DNA of 64,000 nt, taken from NCBI RefSeq assembly GCF_000189635.1, contig NW_002476567.1, positions 992,001 to 1,056,000 on the forward strand. Reading direction: 5' to 3'. The stretch comes from Tetrahymena thermophila SB210. Its lineage: Eukaryota; Ciliophora; Oligohymenophorea; Hymenostomatida; Tetrahymenidae. Positions within the stretch are counted from its first letter, which is position 1; each line of letters opens with the position of its first letter. The position numbers and the translations under genes were made by a program. Shown in pieces: positions 1 to 12,129 of the stretch. The notes beneath the pieces are model-generated. The model was not told where the DNA came from. It searched no databases and saw only the letters and a program-made list of their open reading frames with translations.

Positions 1-3000
1 TTTTGTAGTATATCATAAATATATAAATCATATTATAGGATATGTTCAGAAAATTAGTTATAGCCCGTTACGAAATAGAATTTAAAAGAAAGAAGAAAAT
101 ATTTGATTATTTATAATATAACAAGTCTTATTCCTACAATATGAGGTATTATTCATTTTTGTTAATAAAAATAATTAATTTTCATTAATGTTAGGATTCT
201 TTTAATGGAATAGTCAGCAAGAATTAATCAAAAGCTTAAAGAGAAAGTTTTTAAAGGGTTTTAAAGTATAAAATAAAAGAAAGAGGTCAGATCCGAATTT
301 TTTGCTAAGATTTGCTACTTCTATCATGATTTCATCCTTCACAAGTACTTTAATATAATGAAAAATTAGAAAGAACTGATTTGGGAGTAGGACTTTTAAA
401 AACAAAAAGCAAATATATTTTGGAAGTAAAGTCTTTAAAGAAAGTATTTTTTGTGTTTGAAGTAAGCAAAAATTATGAAGCTTTAAATTGACAGAGAAAT
501 ATAAAAGAAGATAAACATTTGTAAGCTCATATTTAAGAAGACTCATGCTAGAATTTTTATTAAGAATCTAAAAGAAAATGTCGATCATAGAATATAGATT
601 AAATAGTAATTTAAATAACTGGCGAATGCTAAGATGAAAATCTATTTTGATAAGCTTAAAAATTATTTGGTAAAGTAATAAATAAAATAAAAAAGATTAT
701 AATTAGCTGATAGCTATCAATAAAATAGAGTAGGAAATTTAATCAAACAAAAATATTTTAACTTGTTGTAAAAGATTGTAAAAGATTGCTAGGATTTTAA
801 AAGAAAATAAATCCTCATTAAAAAGAAAATGCTAAAAAAATATTTCAATTCTTTTGTGTCATAATTAGAATATAACTTTAATGTAAATATTTACTATGCT
901 GATAAGCATTTTGAATAAAAGCTAGCTAAAAAATTTTTCACTGCTCTAAAGCTCTATTAGAAAATCGTGCATTATCATAAAATAAAAAATTAAAGAAAAA
1001 TAAAATATTTAGTTAAAGATATCTTCAACTCATTTAAAAGTTATTGGTAAAGATGCTAATTAGAGACTAAAAAGCGCTACTTAATTACTAGGTCTAGACA
1101 GAAATTTGTCAAACAGTTTGTGTGGAGATAATGGAGAGATTAATTACTGCTAAAGCAAGCTGAAGGAGAGAAACAAAAAGATATTTAATAAATTTCGAAC
1201 AAATAGTATTTGAAGAAATCATTTTAGATACTAAAAAATTATTAAATTAATTAATAAGTTAAGAAAAAATAGAAAAAAATAATAAACAAACATTTACTTC
1301 ATAAATATTTTTAACTAGTTGTTAAGTTTTATTTAAGAAAAAAGTCTGTATAAGAAAAAGAGAGGCAGGCAAGGAAATTTTACTTCATAAAATCAGTAAA
1401 ATAAGGTTTTTATGAAATGAAAAGAGTTTATTTAATTAAAAAAAATATAGTTCTCAAAATATAATAAAAAGAATAACAAAATAACATTTTGTTGGCTAAA
1501 TAATCATTTTAAATATTACTTTAAAATAAAGCAAACAAATAGAAAAAGAAAGCTAAATACTAGAACTTTTTAAATAAGAATGTAAATAAATAGCAACTTT
1601 AAATATTTAATGCTTTTAAACTATACTCCAAATCTAAAATCTTTAAAAAAATAGACTAACAAAAGCATTAAAAAAATATTTAAAGCGGACTTTTGTAAAG
1701 AATTTTACAATCATGGAAAAACATAATTTGCCTAAAAAAAAATAAAAGAACTTATTTTTAAGAAAAGTCAACTTTGATAGCCAAAAAAATTGCATTTAAG
1801 AGATTTGAGAAAAATGTACAGGAATAAAGAATAATTAAAAGAAAGTTAAGAGCTTTGAAACTAAAAAAAATGATTAAAATGAAAAAGCTAATATTCACTC
1901 ATATGAAATAATTTTTATGGAAGAAGTAAATAAAAAAACAGGAAATAAAGGAAAAGGAGAATCTATACCTAGCTAAACTATTGATAAAATCTCTATTTGC
2001 ATGGAAACTCTACCTAAAAGCTGTAATTTAATTAATATAATTATTTATTAAAAATATTTTAAAATAGCTTAGGAGAGCTAAATAGAAAGTTAAGTATGCT
2101 ATTGTTCATTGGTCAAACCAGAAAAAAAAAATTTCTTTCAAAAAAATGTAAGAGTTTTTGTAAATAAAGAAATAAAAAAGATAAGAAGAACTAGATGCAT
2201 TTAGTTTACACATTTCTCATAAATAGAATGAAGGTATTTTTATTATCTTTTTTTATTCAAACTGTTATTTATTTTTTATCAGTTTTGAAAAAAGTTATTA
2301 TGATGGGAATCGAAATCAAAGAAAGTAAGATCAAATTCTAAAAGAATGATTTAGTTAAAATAAAAATAAGGGAATAAGATTTAGCCTTTAAGTATGGTAG
2401 AAAATGGCTAGATTTTTATGAAAGAAGGAAAATCTTAAAAAAATAATTAAATTGTTAAAATTAAAACAAGTAGTAGATTTAATAGCAGAAAGGTTTATAA
2501 AACATAAAAGCTTAGTAACCAAAAGACACTATTGTTTTTGATAGAAGTAATAAAAGATAGCATGCCTATTAAATGAGTTTTTTCCCAAATCATTAGCTAA
2601 GCAAGGAGTCATTTCAAAATGATTCTATAAATATTTAATAGTAAAATAAAGTTTTCTTTTAATAAAATACACCAAATAAACCACCATCCTCTTAAGGAAA
2701 CCCAACATTCAGATAAGGATCTGAAGACAAAGCCAAAGAGATTCTAAATTGGTTTGATAAAGAGTTTTTGGTTAAGAATAAATTGGTCCCTAAAAAAATA
2801 TAAGAAAATTAATAAAACTAAGATACAATTCAAATCCAGCGAATAGGTGTAAATGTAAAACAAAATAATAATAAAATCACCTAAGAAAATGTAACTACAG
2901 CTAAATAGCAAATATTCTCTTAAAACTAAAAATAAAGTAATAACATATTTAATCAGTTAAATGAAATACCAGTTGAAGCACCAAAGAGTTAAAAAAATAA

Positions 3001-3295
3001 TTCTGGATATTTTTAAAATTAGTCTAACTAGTAAATTAAAGTACGTAATAGTTTGCTAAATGTACAGTAAAATTCTAATCATGTTCTTCATTTGAGTAAC
3101 ATAGCTTAGCTCCTTGATTAAGATCACTCTACAACTATTATTGAAGATATTAAAGAAAAAAATAAATAATTAGAATAAATTATTGCTGAATACTAAAATA
3201 AAAAGCAATAGGGTAATAATGTAAGAGCATCAGAATTAAAAGCATTAATATAAGAAAAGCTTTTAGAAATTAAACAATTAAAAAGCAACATATGA
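1..3295 (+). CDS. Sfi1-like centrin-binding repeat protein, 5' end outside window
   Basis: The frame is open from the left edge to TGA at 3293-3295 when TAA/TAG are glutamine. Two 49-nt introns are seen at 146-194 and 2234-2282, both GT...AG. The first visible ATG is at 42, but the frame is also open upstream, so the true start may lie outside the window. From that ATG the spliced frame gives about 1051 residues. Most of it is a very basic helical array in which a Trp preceded by Phe or Val recurs (for example SYWQR, FVWRQWR, LFAWK, IVHWSNQ). This spacing resembles the Sfi1 repeats that bind centrin along basal bodies and contractile fibres, families that ciliates have expanded. The last 300 residues are Q/N-rich and end in a coiled coil. 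The Sfi1 assignment rests on repeat pattern only; a different Trp-containing helical repeat is possible. Confidence 0.72.
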
Positions 3296-3945
3296 TTTAG
3301 ATTATTTTGCTATATATAATATATTTAAAATTATTTATTTATTTATATTTTATTTCAAGTTTTGTTAAAAAAAAATACACAATATAGTTGTTCCTGCATT
3401 TGAAATATCATCACCCATTATATCACAATATTTGTAATATTTCAAAAAATATTATTGTAAATAAAATATATCTCAATGTGGAATAAAAATTGGATTGAGA
3501 AGGATTAAGGTATAATTACATTTTAAAAAGAATTTTACTGTTTAAAAATTAGTTCAAATTAAATTTCAGAAAATTTGCTTAGTAATTTAAATTTCAAAGA
3601 GTACATGTTATTTTTAAATATTAATAATTATTTTTAAAATATTCACAAAAACTATAAAAAAATTATAGACAAATTTTAAATAATATCTTGACGAGTTAAA
3701 ATGATTTATTAGTTTCACTTCAATCAAATATTTTATTTATATTTTATGATCAATTTTTTTTTAAACGATTATTTTTTAATAATCTTGAAGAGGTAGTAAA
3801 ATTTAAAATCATAAATATTTGTAAATTTTGAAAAATAAATAAAAAAGTTTGGTAATAAATAAATAAAGATTTTACTAAATTAGGTTCAAGAAACGGTTGA
3901 ATTAATAGGGTCTTCAAAAGCGTTTAAACAATAGCACTTATAAAA
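3296..3945. other. intergenic, AT-rich
   Basis: Spacer between two plus-strand genes. It holds the 3' flank of the Sfi1-like gene and the 5' flank of APC5. I see no coding frame, repeat or structured element in it. Confidence 0.6.
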
Positions 3946-6900
3946 ATGAATAGAGGAGGAGTTGAATTTCTTTCCCCAAATACTATTTCTTGCATCATAG
4001 TTTTAAAAGAGTATTCCAGAAATGCAAACGAGCTTGATCCATCTAATCCGTTTGCTAATTTCTTGATCAATAAAATTATGGTATCAATATTTTTGGAAAG
4101 CAAAAGAAATTCAAACTTAAATTTTCAATAAAACAGAATATAAATGTATTTATTTATATATAAATTTAATTCGAAATAGAAATTGAATGAGGAAGATGAG
4201 GCTTTAAGCAGTTCGTAGTTTTTTAAAAAGATGATTAAAGAAACACAAAATTTTGATATTAGTGATAGATATAGAGTACAGGTAAAAATAAAGAAATTTT
4301 ATTTTCTTATCTTAACATTTTCAGATATTTGACTCAATGATTAGTTAATCAATATTTTTTAAAATGGTATTTAGATAGAAAGAATTCAGTCTCTGCATGA
4401 TTTATACAGTTATTTAGAAAATAGTAAACAAATATAATACTTTTTGGCAAAAAAAAATATGAAATTTTATGTAAATAAAAGCTTTGAAGGAACTAAGATA
4501 AATGAGAATAATTAGAATTGAATAGGGAAATATTATTGATATTTTTTTGAGAAGATCTTTATTGAATTTACGTAGATGTGGATTTAGTGAAATGGTTAAG
4601 TTATGGCAAAATTTCTTGGACTATAAAAACGATGAATATAAACTAAAAAAGAATGGTTAAAATGTATACCTGATAGATAAAAAATTGGAAGATTTGCAAT
4701 TGAAAATTTTAAGTAAATTATTGTTTTTTAATTTTAGTTAATTTGAATTTATTAAAAAGATTTCGATAACTGTTACGGATACAATGAGATACATAAGTAA
4801 ATAGAGAGCTTAGAAAATGGAAAAATTAATGATAAAATAAGCTATTTGAAAGCATAAAATGAAGCAAAAAATCAACACCCTTTAGCAGCTTTAGATAACA
4901 TACACAGATATTTTGATAAATAGCTTGAAATGCTCTTCTTTTCTGATAAATAGGTAATATAAATGAAAAAATATAAATTATTTAAAATAAAAGTCTGCTT
5001 TAAATAGACTTACTTTAAATAAATATTTCTGATTTTATCTTTTAAAAGTAAATATGAAAGTATAAAATAAAGTTCATTATTTAATATATTGCCAAATGAT
5101 TGTTAAAATTTTAACTTTAAACATTTGTGAAATATAGGGTGAATAATAGGTAGCTTACAATCAGAGTAAAGTTAATCATTGCATTTTGAATCTGGCTTAT
5201 CTAAATTTGTAAATGGGTTTTGTGGATGAGTGCTTGAAGAGTCTCAGTGAAGCTATGCGTATCTCTTAAAATAATCAGGATGATGAAAGCATAAATCATT
5301 GCATAATGTACTTATATGAGATTTCTAGTTTACTTTCTCATCATTAAGACACGATTCAGCTTACTTAGCACGCTATTTGTCATTCAGTTAATATCTAAAC
5401 AAATCCTCTATTGATGCTTTATTCCTGTCTCTCATATGCTAAATTTTCTAAGCACTATGACTTAAACAATAAAACTAATGATCTCCTAAAGTAGAATAAC
5501 ATTAAGTGGATAGACTTATTCCATTTTTCAATACGAAAAATCATACAAAACTATGAAAATTATTTACTTCCAGGCAGGAAATAATCTAAGTATGTCCTTT
5601 TACAGATTCCTAGATCTCTAGAATTCATGATAAAGTCATAAATATTTGATTCATAAAACTAGCCTGCACTTGTAGATTTGCTGATAAATAACGTTTACGA
5701 AACTACTCCTCAAGTATTAGTTGCAAATAAAAACTTACAAATTCTTTTCGATATTGCTATTAGATAAGTAAAATAATAAAAGCATTTATCAGAAAAAAAA
5801 ATGAATTAATTGATTTTCATCTAAATTAAAAATAGGTTGATTGGGATTTAGATAAGAGTGTAACCCTTTTTTAGAAGCTCTATGAGATGATGAATAATAT
5901 GCTCAAACCATTATATTAATTTTATTTATACTATTCTAATGCAAAAATGTTTTTAAATAGAATGGAAATAGCATCTAGCAGATTCATGCTTGAATTGATG
6001 ATAGATACATATTAAAATAATCTTATTGATCCACTTTTAAACTCTAAAATCCAATAAATTCACATTGAAATTTTGATCAAAGAGAATAAACACTCAGAAG
6101 CATACCAAGCTATCCTGTAAAATATAAAATACAACTAGCAAAGTGGTTTTCATAAAGAGCTTTTAACCTAGTCGTATATTTATTTAATAATGCTAAAATA
6201 CTAGACAAGAGATTTCTTTTCAGCACTCACCCTTATCCAATAAGTTCTTAAAAAAGCTAAATTGTATGGTCTCCATGAACAGTATTCAGTTGCTAAATTA
6301 TATAAAGTGCTGATACTAATTCACACAGGATACATAAGTTCTACTCTTAAGATAATAAAAAGTAACTTTTTAATTTAAAAAAAAAAAACTTTATCTTAAT
6401 TTTCTTTAATCAACCTTTAGATATTGAAGAAAAATGGTTAATGAACTTTAGTTAGAAGACATAAGCTTTCTTCTATTATGTTAAATCTATTTTATTGTTA
6501 AAGATATCGACAGCTTCAGATTCTATAAACAAATGTAATTAAATTTTAAATTTGTAAGACTGATTAATTAATTAATATGTTGATACATAATAAATATAGA
6601 AGTATTTGATGAAATAAGAAAAAATGCATTATAATGTCTAAATAAATCTCTAGAATTCTACTTGAACCTAAATTGTTTATTAGAAATAAGAGAAATATAC
6701 TACTTATAAGCTCGTATTTATGATGAGTTACCTTAGTCTAGCCACAGAGAAAGTACTGCCTTTTACTTCGTATAGTGTGATGAAATGATAAGTTAAAACT
6801 AGACTAATTCGTATATTTCTACATATCATATCTAAGATCTCTCATTATATTAAATTTAACTTGCTCTCAGCTAGGTTTTTAAAAAAACTTTTAAAATAGT

Positions 6901-6958
6901 AAACTTACCATCTATTATAGGAACATACTCAACAAATACAAATTCTTAAAATCAATGA
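3946..6958 (+). CDS. APC5: Anaphase-promoting complex subunit 5 (APC5)
   Basis: APC5 is a TPR scaffold subunit of the APC/C ubiquitin ligase that drives mitotic exit. Joining eight exons gives 826 residues. Introns are 4282-4324, 4424-4489 (weak), 4713-4759, 4954-5137, 5768-5835, 6362-6420 and 6535-6599. Family landmarks are visible: an N terminus with SPNTISCIIVLKEYSR, the segment IFLRRSLLNLRRCGFSEM, the characteristic TPR motif LDNIHRYFD, and near the C terminus REIYYLQARIYDEL, which matches the APC5 pattern for the last TPR. Length is close to the roughly 750-residue animal protein. The start at 3946 fits the family N terminus. The 4424-4489 intron is inferred because TGA at 4460-4462 interrupts an otherwise continuous frame; its acceptor lacks the usual T-rich tract. 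The TGA stop is at 6956-6958. Confidence 0.88.
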
Positions 6959-8461
6959 TTATATTAAGATCTCCTAACATGGAATTATTATATGTTAAAA
7001 TAGAAACTAATAAATAATTAAAATTTAATATTAATTTTTATTAATAAAATATATATTTTATTTCAAAATTATAATTTATATAAATTTATTTTAATTATTA
7101 AATATATATTCCAAAAATCTTAAAAGAAAATAAACTTTAACAAAACAAATAAGTTCATTTATCTAAAATATATAGAGTAAATAAAACTTAAGTAATTTCT
7201 CAAAAATAATTTTAAAAACATTTTTTTAAGGAAATAATAATTTTATGTGATAGTCTTTATGTTAAAATAAAAAAAAATAAAATTTAAATATAAAAAATAA
7301 AGATTTAACTAACTTCTTAATTTTTGAAATTAAGCTGAATTAAATATTTTAAAGTTGTAAAATTTTTAAAAATAAGAAAATATAGAAAATTTGTTTTACC
7401 TACCAGATTTTTAGATTTTTATCAGTATTTCTCTTCTTATTTTAAATTGTTTTTAATATTATTATTATTATTCAATATTTTACTAATCATTAAATCTCAT
7501 TTAGTAAGTAATCTTTGAAATTATGATTTATTAAATATTTTAAATTTGTAAAGTTACAAAAATTATGAAAAAATATAGAAAATTTGTTTTACCTACCAGA
7601 TTTTTTATATTTCTGTCAGTATTTCTTTTCTTACTTTGAAATTTTTTTATATAATTTTTTTATTATTATACAATATATTAACAAATTACTAAATCTAGTA
7701 TAATTTTCTTTGAAACTAAAATGAATTAAATATTTTTAAATTGTATAGTTACAAAAATTATGAAAATACAGAAAATTTATTTTACCTAACATATTTTTTA
7801 GATTTCTGTCAGTATTTCCCTTATTTTGAATTATTTATAAATTTTAGTTTTAATAATTATTATTCAATATGCTGCTAATCAATCACTAAACTCCTTTCTA
7901 ATTTAGTTGAGATTCATATTTTTGAAGTATTATTGATTTATTAAAAATGTTATCCTTTTGATCAAACTTTATATTTTGAATGGATTTACATTATTTCGAT
8001 AAGGAAGAATCCATTTAAAAAAAATATTTGTTTTTGAGTCTATCTTTTTTTCATGTAAATGAAACAAAATTTGTTTGAAGTGTATGTAAAAATACATTGA
8101 ATTGAGCTGATTTATTAATAAATAAACAAATAAACAAACAAACAATATAATAAAAAAGAAACAAAATCATTGTTTGAGTTAATCAAAAAAATAATAAATA
8201 AATCAAAAAAGAAACTTTTTTATCAATTTAATAGTTTTTCAATTCAATTAAACCAGTTGAATAATTTGTTTGAAGCTACTCAGAGAAGCCACTATATCTG
8301 GATATAAATATTTTGGATAACGTCCAATTAGTTAAAAAAATAAGTCTTAGCATTAAAAAGGTTTAAAGAGCATAAAGGAAAAGAAGAGCTTGTTTAGAAA
8401 ATATTGAAAGACATTAATATTTAGAGATAATCAATAAATAATATTTAAAAAATCATACCAA
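6959..8461. other. intergenic spacer containing a tandem repeat
   Basis: A 1.5-kb spacer between APC5 and the MOK kinase. The middle is occupied by the 193-bp tandem repeat listed separately. A purine/A-rich run with AAACAAACAAAC units lies near 8123-8150. No coding frame is seen. Confidence 0.6.
7314..7890. repeat. three-copy direct tandem repeat, period about 193 bp
   Basis: Three diverged head-to-tail copies. The landmark TTTTACCTACCAGATTTTT occurs with ACC at 7398 and 7591, and a variant (TTTTACCTAACATATTTTT) has ACC at 7784, so both spacings are exactly 193 bp. A second landmark (TTTGAAA followed by a TTAAATATTT block) begins at 7323, 7514 and 7709, and a third (TCAGTATTTC) follows each ACC block. 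A partial fourth copy may start near 7920. No open reading frame coincides with it. Confidence 0.8.
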
Positions 8462-11224
8462 ATGAACTAATATAAATTGTTATCAAAGAAAGGAGAGGGT
8501 ACATTTTCAGAAGTACTTAAAGCGCAGTCTCTTAAAGAGGGCAAGTTTGTAGCGATTAAATGCATGAAAAATCACTTTAATTCAATTGAATAAGTTTAAA
8601 GATTAAAGGAGATATAAGCTTTGAGAAAGGTTTCGCCTCATCCTCACATTATTAAACTAATAGAGGTTCTTTATGATGAACCTACAGGACGTTTGGCACT
8701 TGTGTTTGAATTGATGGATCAGAACCTATATGAAGCAATTAGAGGGAAAAAACAATATTTAAATTAATAGAAGGTAAACAAACAATTATTCTTACTTTTA
8801 CAATATTCTTTCTTTCTCTCATTTCATTGAGATTATAAACTAAACCCATATATCAATTAATTTACATATCTATAAATCTATATATCTCATTTACTTAGTA
8901 AATCCTTTGAATAGTAAGTAAGCATACATACAAAATCAATAATATAAAATCCAACACTTCAAAATCAAATAAATATAGCGTAATCGATTAGTTACAAAAG
9001 TTAGAAGAAATATTTTTGATATAAAAATTTGAACAAGCTTATAAAATTATAAAATGCATAGAAGGATCTTTTAATAAATTTTAAATATTTTTTCATTAAG
9101 AAAATGAAATAAATGCAATTTAATTAGTAGAATTTTTTTAATTTTTTTGTTTAAATGATATTTATTCAAAATTATTTGATACAATTAATTGTCATTCTAA
9201 CTAAATTATTGAGATAATAAACAAATTAAAGTTGAATAAGCATATTAAAGGTGAAAAGCGCCCTGCATATTATCTCTCTCAAAGAATAAATAACTAAAAA
9301 TTCGATATATTCAAGGTGACAATACCAATATCAGTAAATAACAGATGAAAAATAATAATGAAATATTACGAAATATTATTATTAATTAAATACAAATTAA
9401 ATCGTTCAAATAATCACATGAGACTAGACCAGATATATATGGGATAATATTTATAATATTACGATTATTTATTTTTGAATTTTCAATAAGGCTAAAAAAA
9501 AATATTTGATCTTTAAAAATAGGTCAAATTTTACATGTATCAACTTCTGAAGGCTATAGATCATATGCACAAAAAGGGAATCTTTCACAGAGATATAAAA
9601 CCAGAAAATATTTTACTCTTGGGTGATCACGTTAAATTAGCTGATTTTGGTAGCTGCAAAGGTATTTATTCAGAGCATCCTTACACAGAATATATTTCAA
9701 CTAGATGGTATCGTGCGCCAGAGTGTTTGTTAACAGATGGTTATTATTCTAGTAAAATGGATCTTTGGGGAGTTGGCTGTGTTATGTTTGAGGTACATCA
9801 ATTTTTAAATATAAATATGAAGATTTTTAATATTTAATATTTTAGAATATACTTTTGTTAATTCAAACAGAAGATACATAAAAACAATCAATTTAAAATT
9901 TATTGTTAAATTTAATTTATTTTTCAAATCTCTTAAATTTTAAATATACTTTCAACCAAACAAAACTCATGAGTGAGCGACAAAAAATTTTTTTTAACTT
10001 TAATCTAACATGTATTTCTTAAACCTTATAAAAATTAATTAGTTCTAAAAGTCATAAAACGATATGAATAAACAATAAATAAATTAATTTCAATTTCAAT
10101 TAAGAAAAAATATTTCTGAATAAAATTTTAGACTTTTTAAACAAACACTTTCTCTTTTGATTAAAGTTTGATGTTAATATTTTTATTACTTAAAAATTAA
10201 AAAGGTAATGAGTTTATTCCCACTTTTCCCTGGTAATGATGAGTTAGATTAAGCCCATAAAATTCATAATGTGTTGGGAACACCTAATCCAAAAATTTTG
10301 GAGCAGTTTTAAAAACACGCCACCCATATGGAACTAAATTTTCCTCCTAAAAAAGGAACTGGTATTGAAAAATTAGCTCCACACATTCCCAAAGACTGTG
10401 TAGACTTAATTTATAAGCTATTATGTTATGATCCTGAAGAGCGTATTAATGCTGAATAAGCTCTTTAACATCCATATTTCCGTGATCTTTATCAGATGGA
10501 TTAAGAAAACTAATTACTTTTGTAGAGCACTATTACTTCAAAGACTAAACTCTCTCCAAGTAATAATAGCAATATGTATAATCGTACATTACCTGAAAAC
10601 TAATTGAATTTAAATTAAAGTACAAACAATAACACTAACAATAACCACACTAACTCAACTACAAGATTAGAAGTATCTCCTTAGCACAATGATCCTTAGT
10701 ATTAATCTAAAAATTTAAATACTATGAAAATATACTCCTAAATTAGTGGCTAAGGTGGATAAAATAATTCTTCCAATAGTAATTTAAATACAACAACAAA
10801 ATATAATCCTTATAGAGAAAGCGCTGAAAATGTATTCTATCCTGTACTGACTATCAAAAAGGCTACAAACCCATACCATAAGAAGAAGGGATAACAAGCA
10901 GCTTCAATGAAGAAAACTTAACACTAATAATATCCCTCTTTTAATTTGAATTTGAAAATTGAAAGTAATTATAAGGATTCAGGAACTGACGAAGATGCTG
11001 ATAACAACAATAGAAGCAAGCCTTAATTCTTACCTCCTATTAAAAACTAAATGAATCCCAACCATATGATGTAAATGGAAACAAAAGTCAATATGATGAA
11101 AGGGTAGAATTCAGTCAAATAAAAACCAAATAATCAATATCCTCCTTATAAGCAGAAAAAATCAAAAAAATTCAATGAAGAATATTTAGTCCTTGGTAAA
11201 AAGCCAGTTTTTAATAAGTAATGA
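8462..11224 (+). CDS. MOK: MOK-type (MAPK/MAK/MRK-overlapping) protein kinase
   Basis: Serine/threonine kinase of the RCK group that in other organisms acts in cilia. Three exons, with introns 8774-9522 (749 nt) and 9793-10204 (412 nt), give 533 residues. Visible kinase parts in order: glycine loop GEGTFSEV (11-18), VAIK with Lys33, a MOK-type hinge VFELMDQNLYEAIRG, catalytic loop HRDIKPEN, DFG in ADFGSCKG, the activation-loop TEY motif followed by STRWYRAPE, then MDLWGVGC. TEYISTRWYRAPECLLTDG is the MOK signature. The C-terminal 200 residues are N/Q-rich and poorly conserved, as is usual for this family. The start at 8462 places MNQYKLLSKKGEG directly before the glycine loop. The TGA stop is at 11222-11224. 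Confidence 0.93.
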
Positions 11225-12129
11225 AAAACAAACAGAAAAATAACAAAAAATAAATAAATAGAAAGATTTAAAGACAATAAATTATTAAAACAGCAAATTA
11301 AACTGATTAGGCAATATAATTAATTCTGTTTAAAATATTGATGAAATTTAAGGGAGGGAGGAATTGAATGAATTTTTAAAGATTGAAAAATAAATTAAAA
11401 AATAATATAAAAACTTAAAATCCTTAATAAAATTTACTTGAGTATTAATTCATGTTAGATTATTTTCATATTCATTGGAAAAATGTATAATACTTATCCA
11501 AAATTACATGCTTTCTCAATTAATTTGTTAGTTTTTAACAAATTGATTCTTTTAATTTCAGTTAAATTATAATTTTTATTCATAATCATATAGTAAATTT
11601 GAATATATTTTGATTTTAATCAAATTAAATAAAAAAGTTAATGATAATAGAATAAAAAATTTATCATTTTTCATTTATAAACTACTTTATAGCTGTTTGT
11701 TTTTGATTCTTTATATTTTTTATATTGAGTTGACTATTTTATTTTAAATAAAAGGAAATATAAACAACTTAAAAATTATTTATTATTACAAAATATTTTT
11801 CTATTTTCTATGGCTTTTATTTGATTTTTAATTCTTTAACAACGAATCGTTTTATTTTGAATATTTAAAAATAGATTTAAAATGAAAATATAATAATTTA
11901 AATAAAACAATTGTAAATATAAAGAATAAGTTGTTTACTTTTGATCTTAATCCATTTATTTATTGATGAAAATTCTAATTAAGTCCCTAAATTAGTTAAA
12001 TCACAAATTTATAAAAAATTAGCTGCTAGTAAATCATAGAAAATATCTTAAACGCTATATTATTGATGTAATAAAATATAATTAATTGATTTTTATCAAT
12101 TTTGCACTTTAAAAATTTGAATTTATTAA
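11225..12129. other. intergenic, AT-rich
   Basis: Spacer between two plus-strand genes. A/T homopolymer runs only; no gene or structured element is recognised. Confidence 0.6.
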
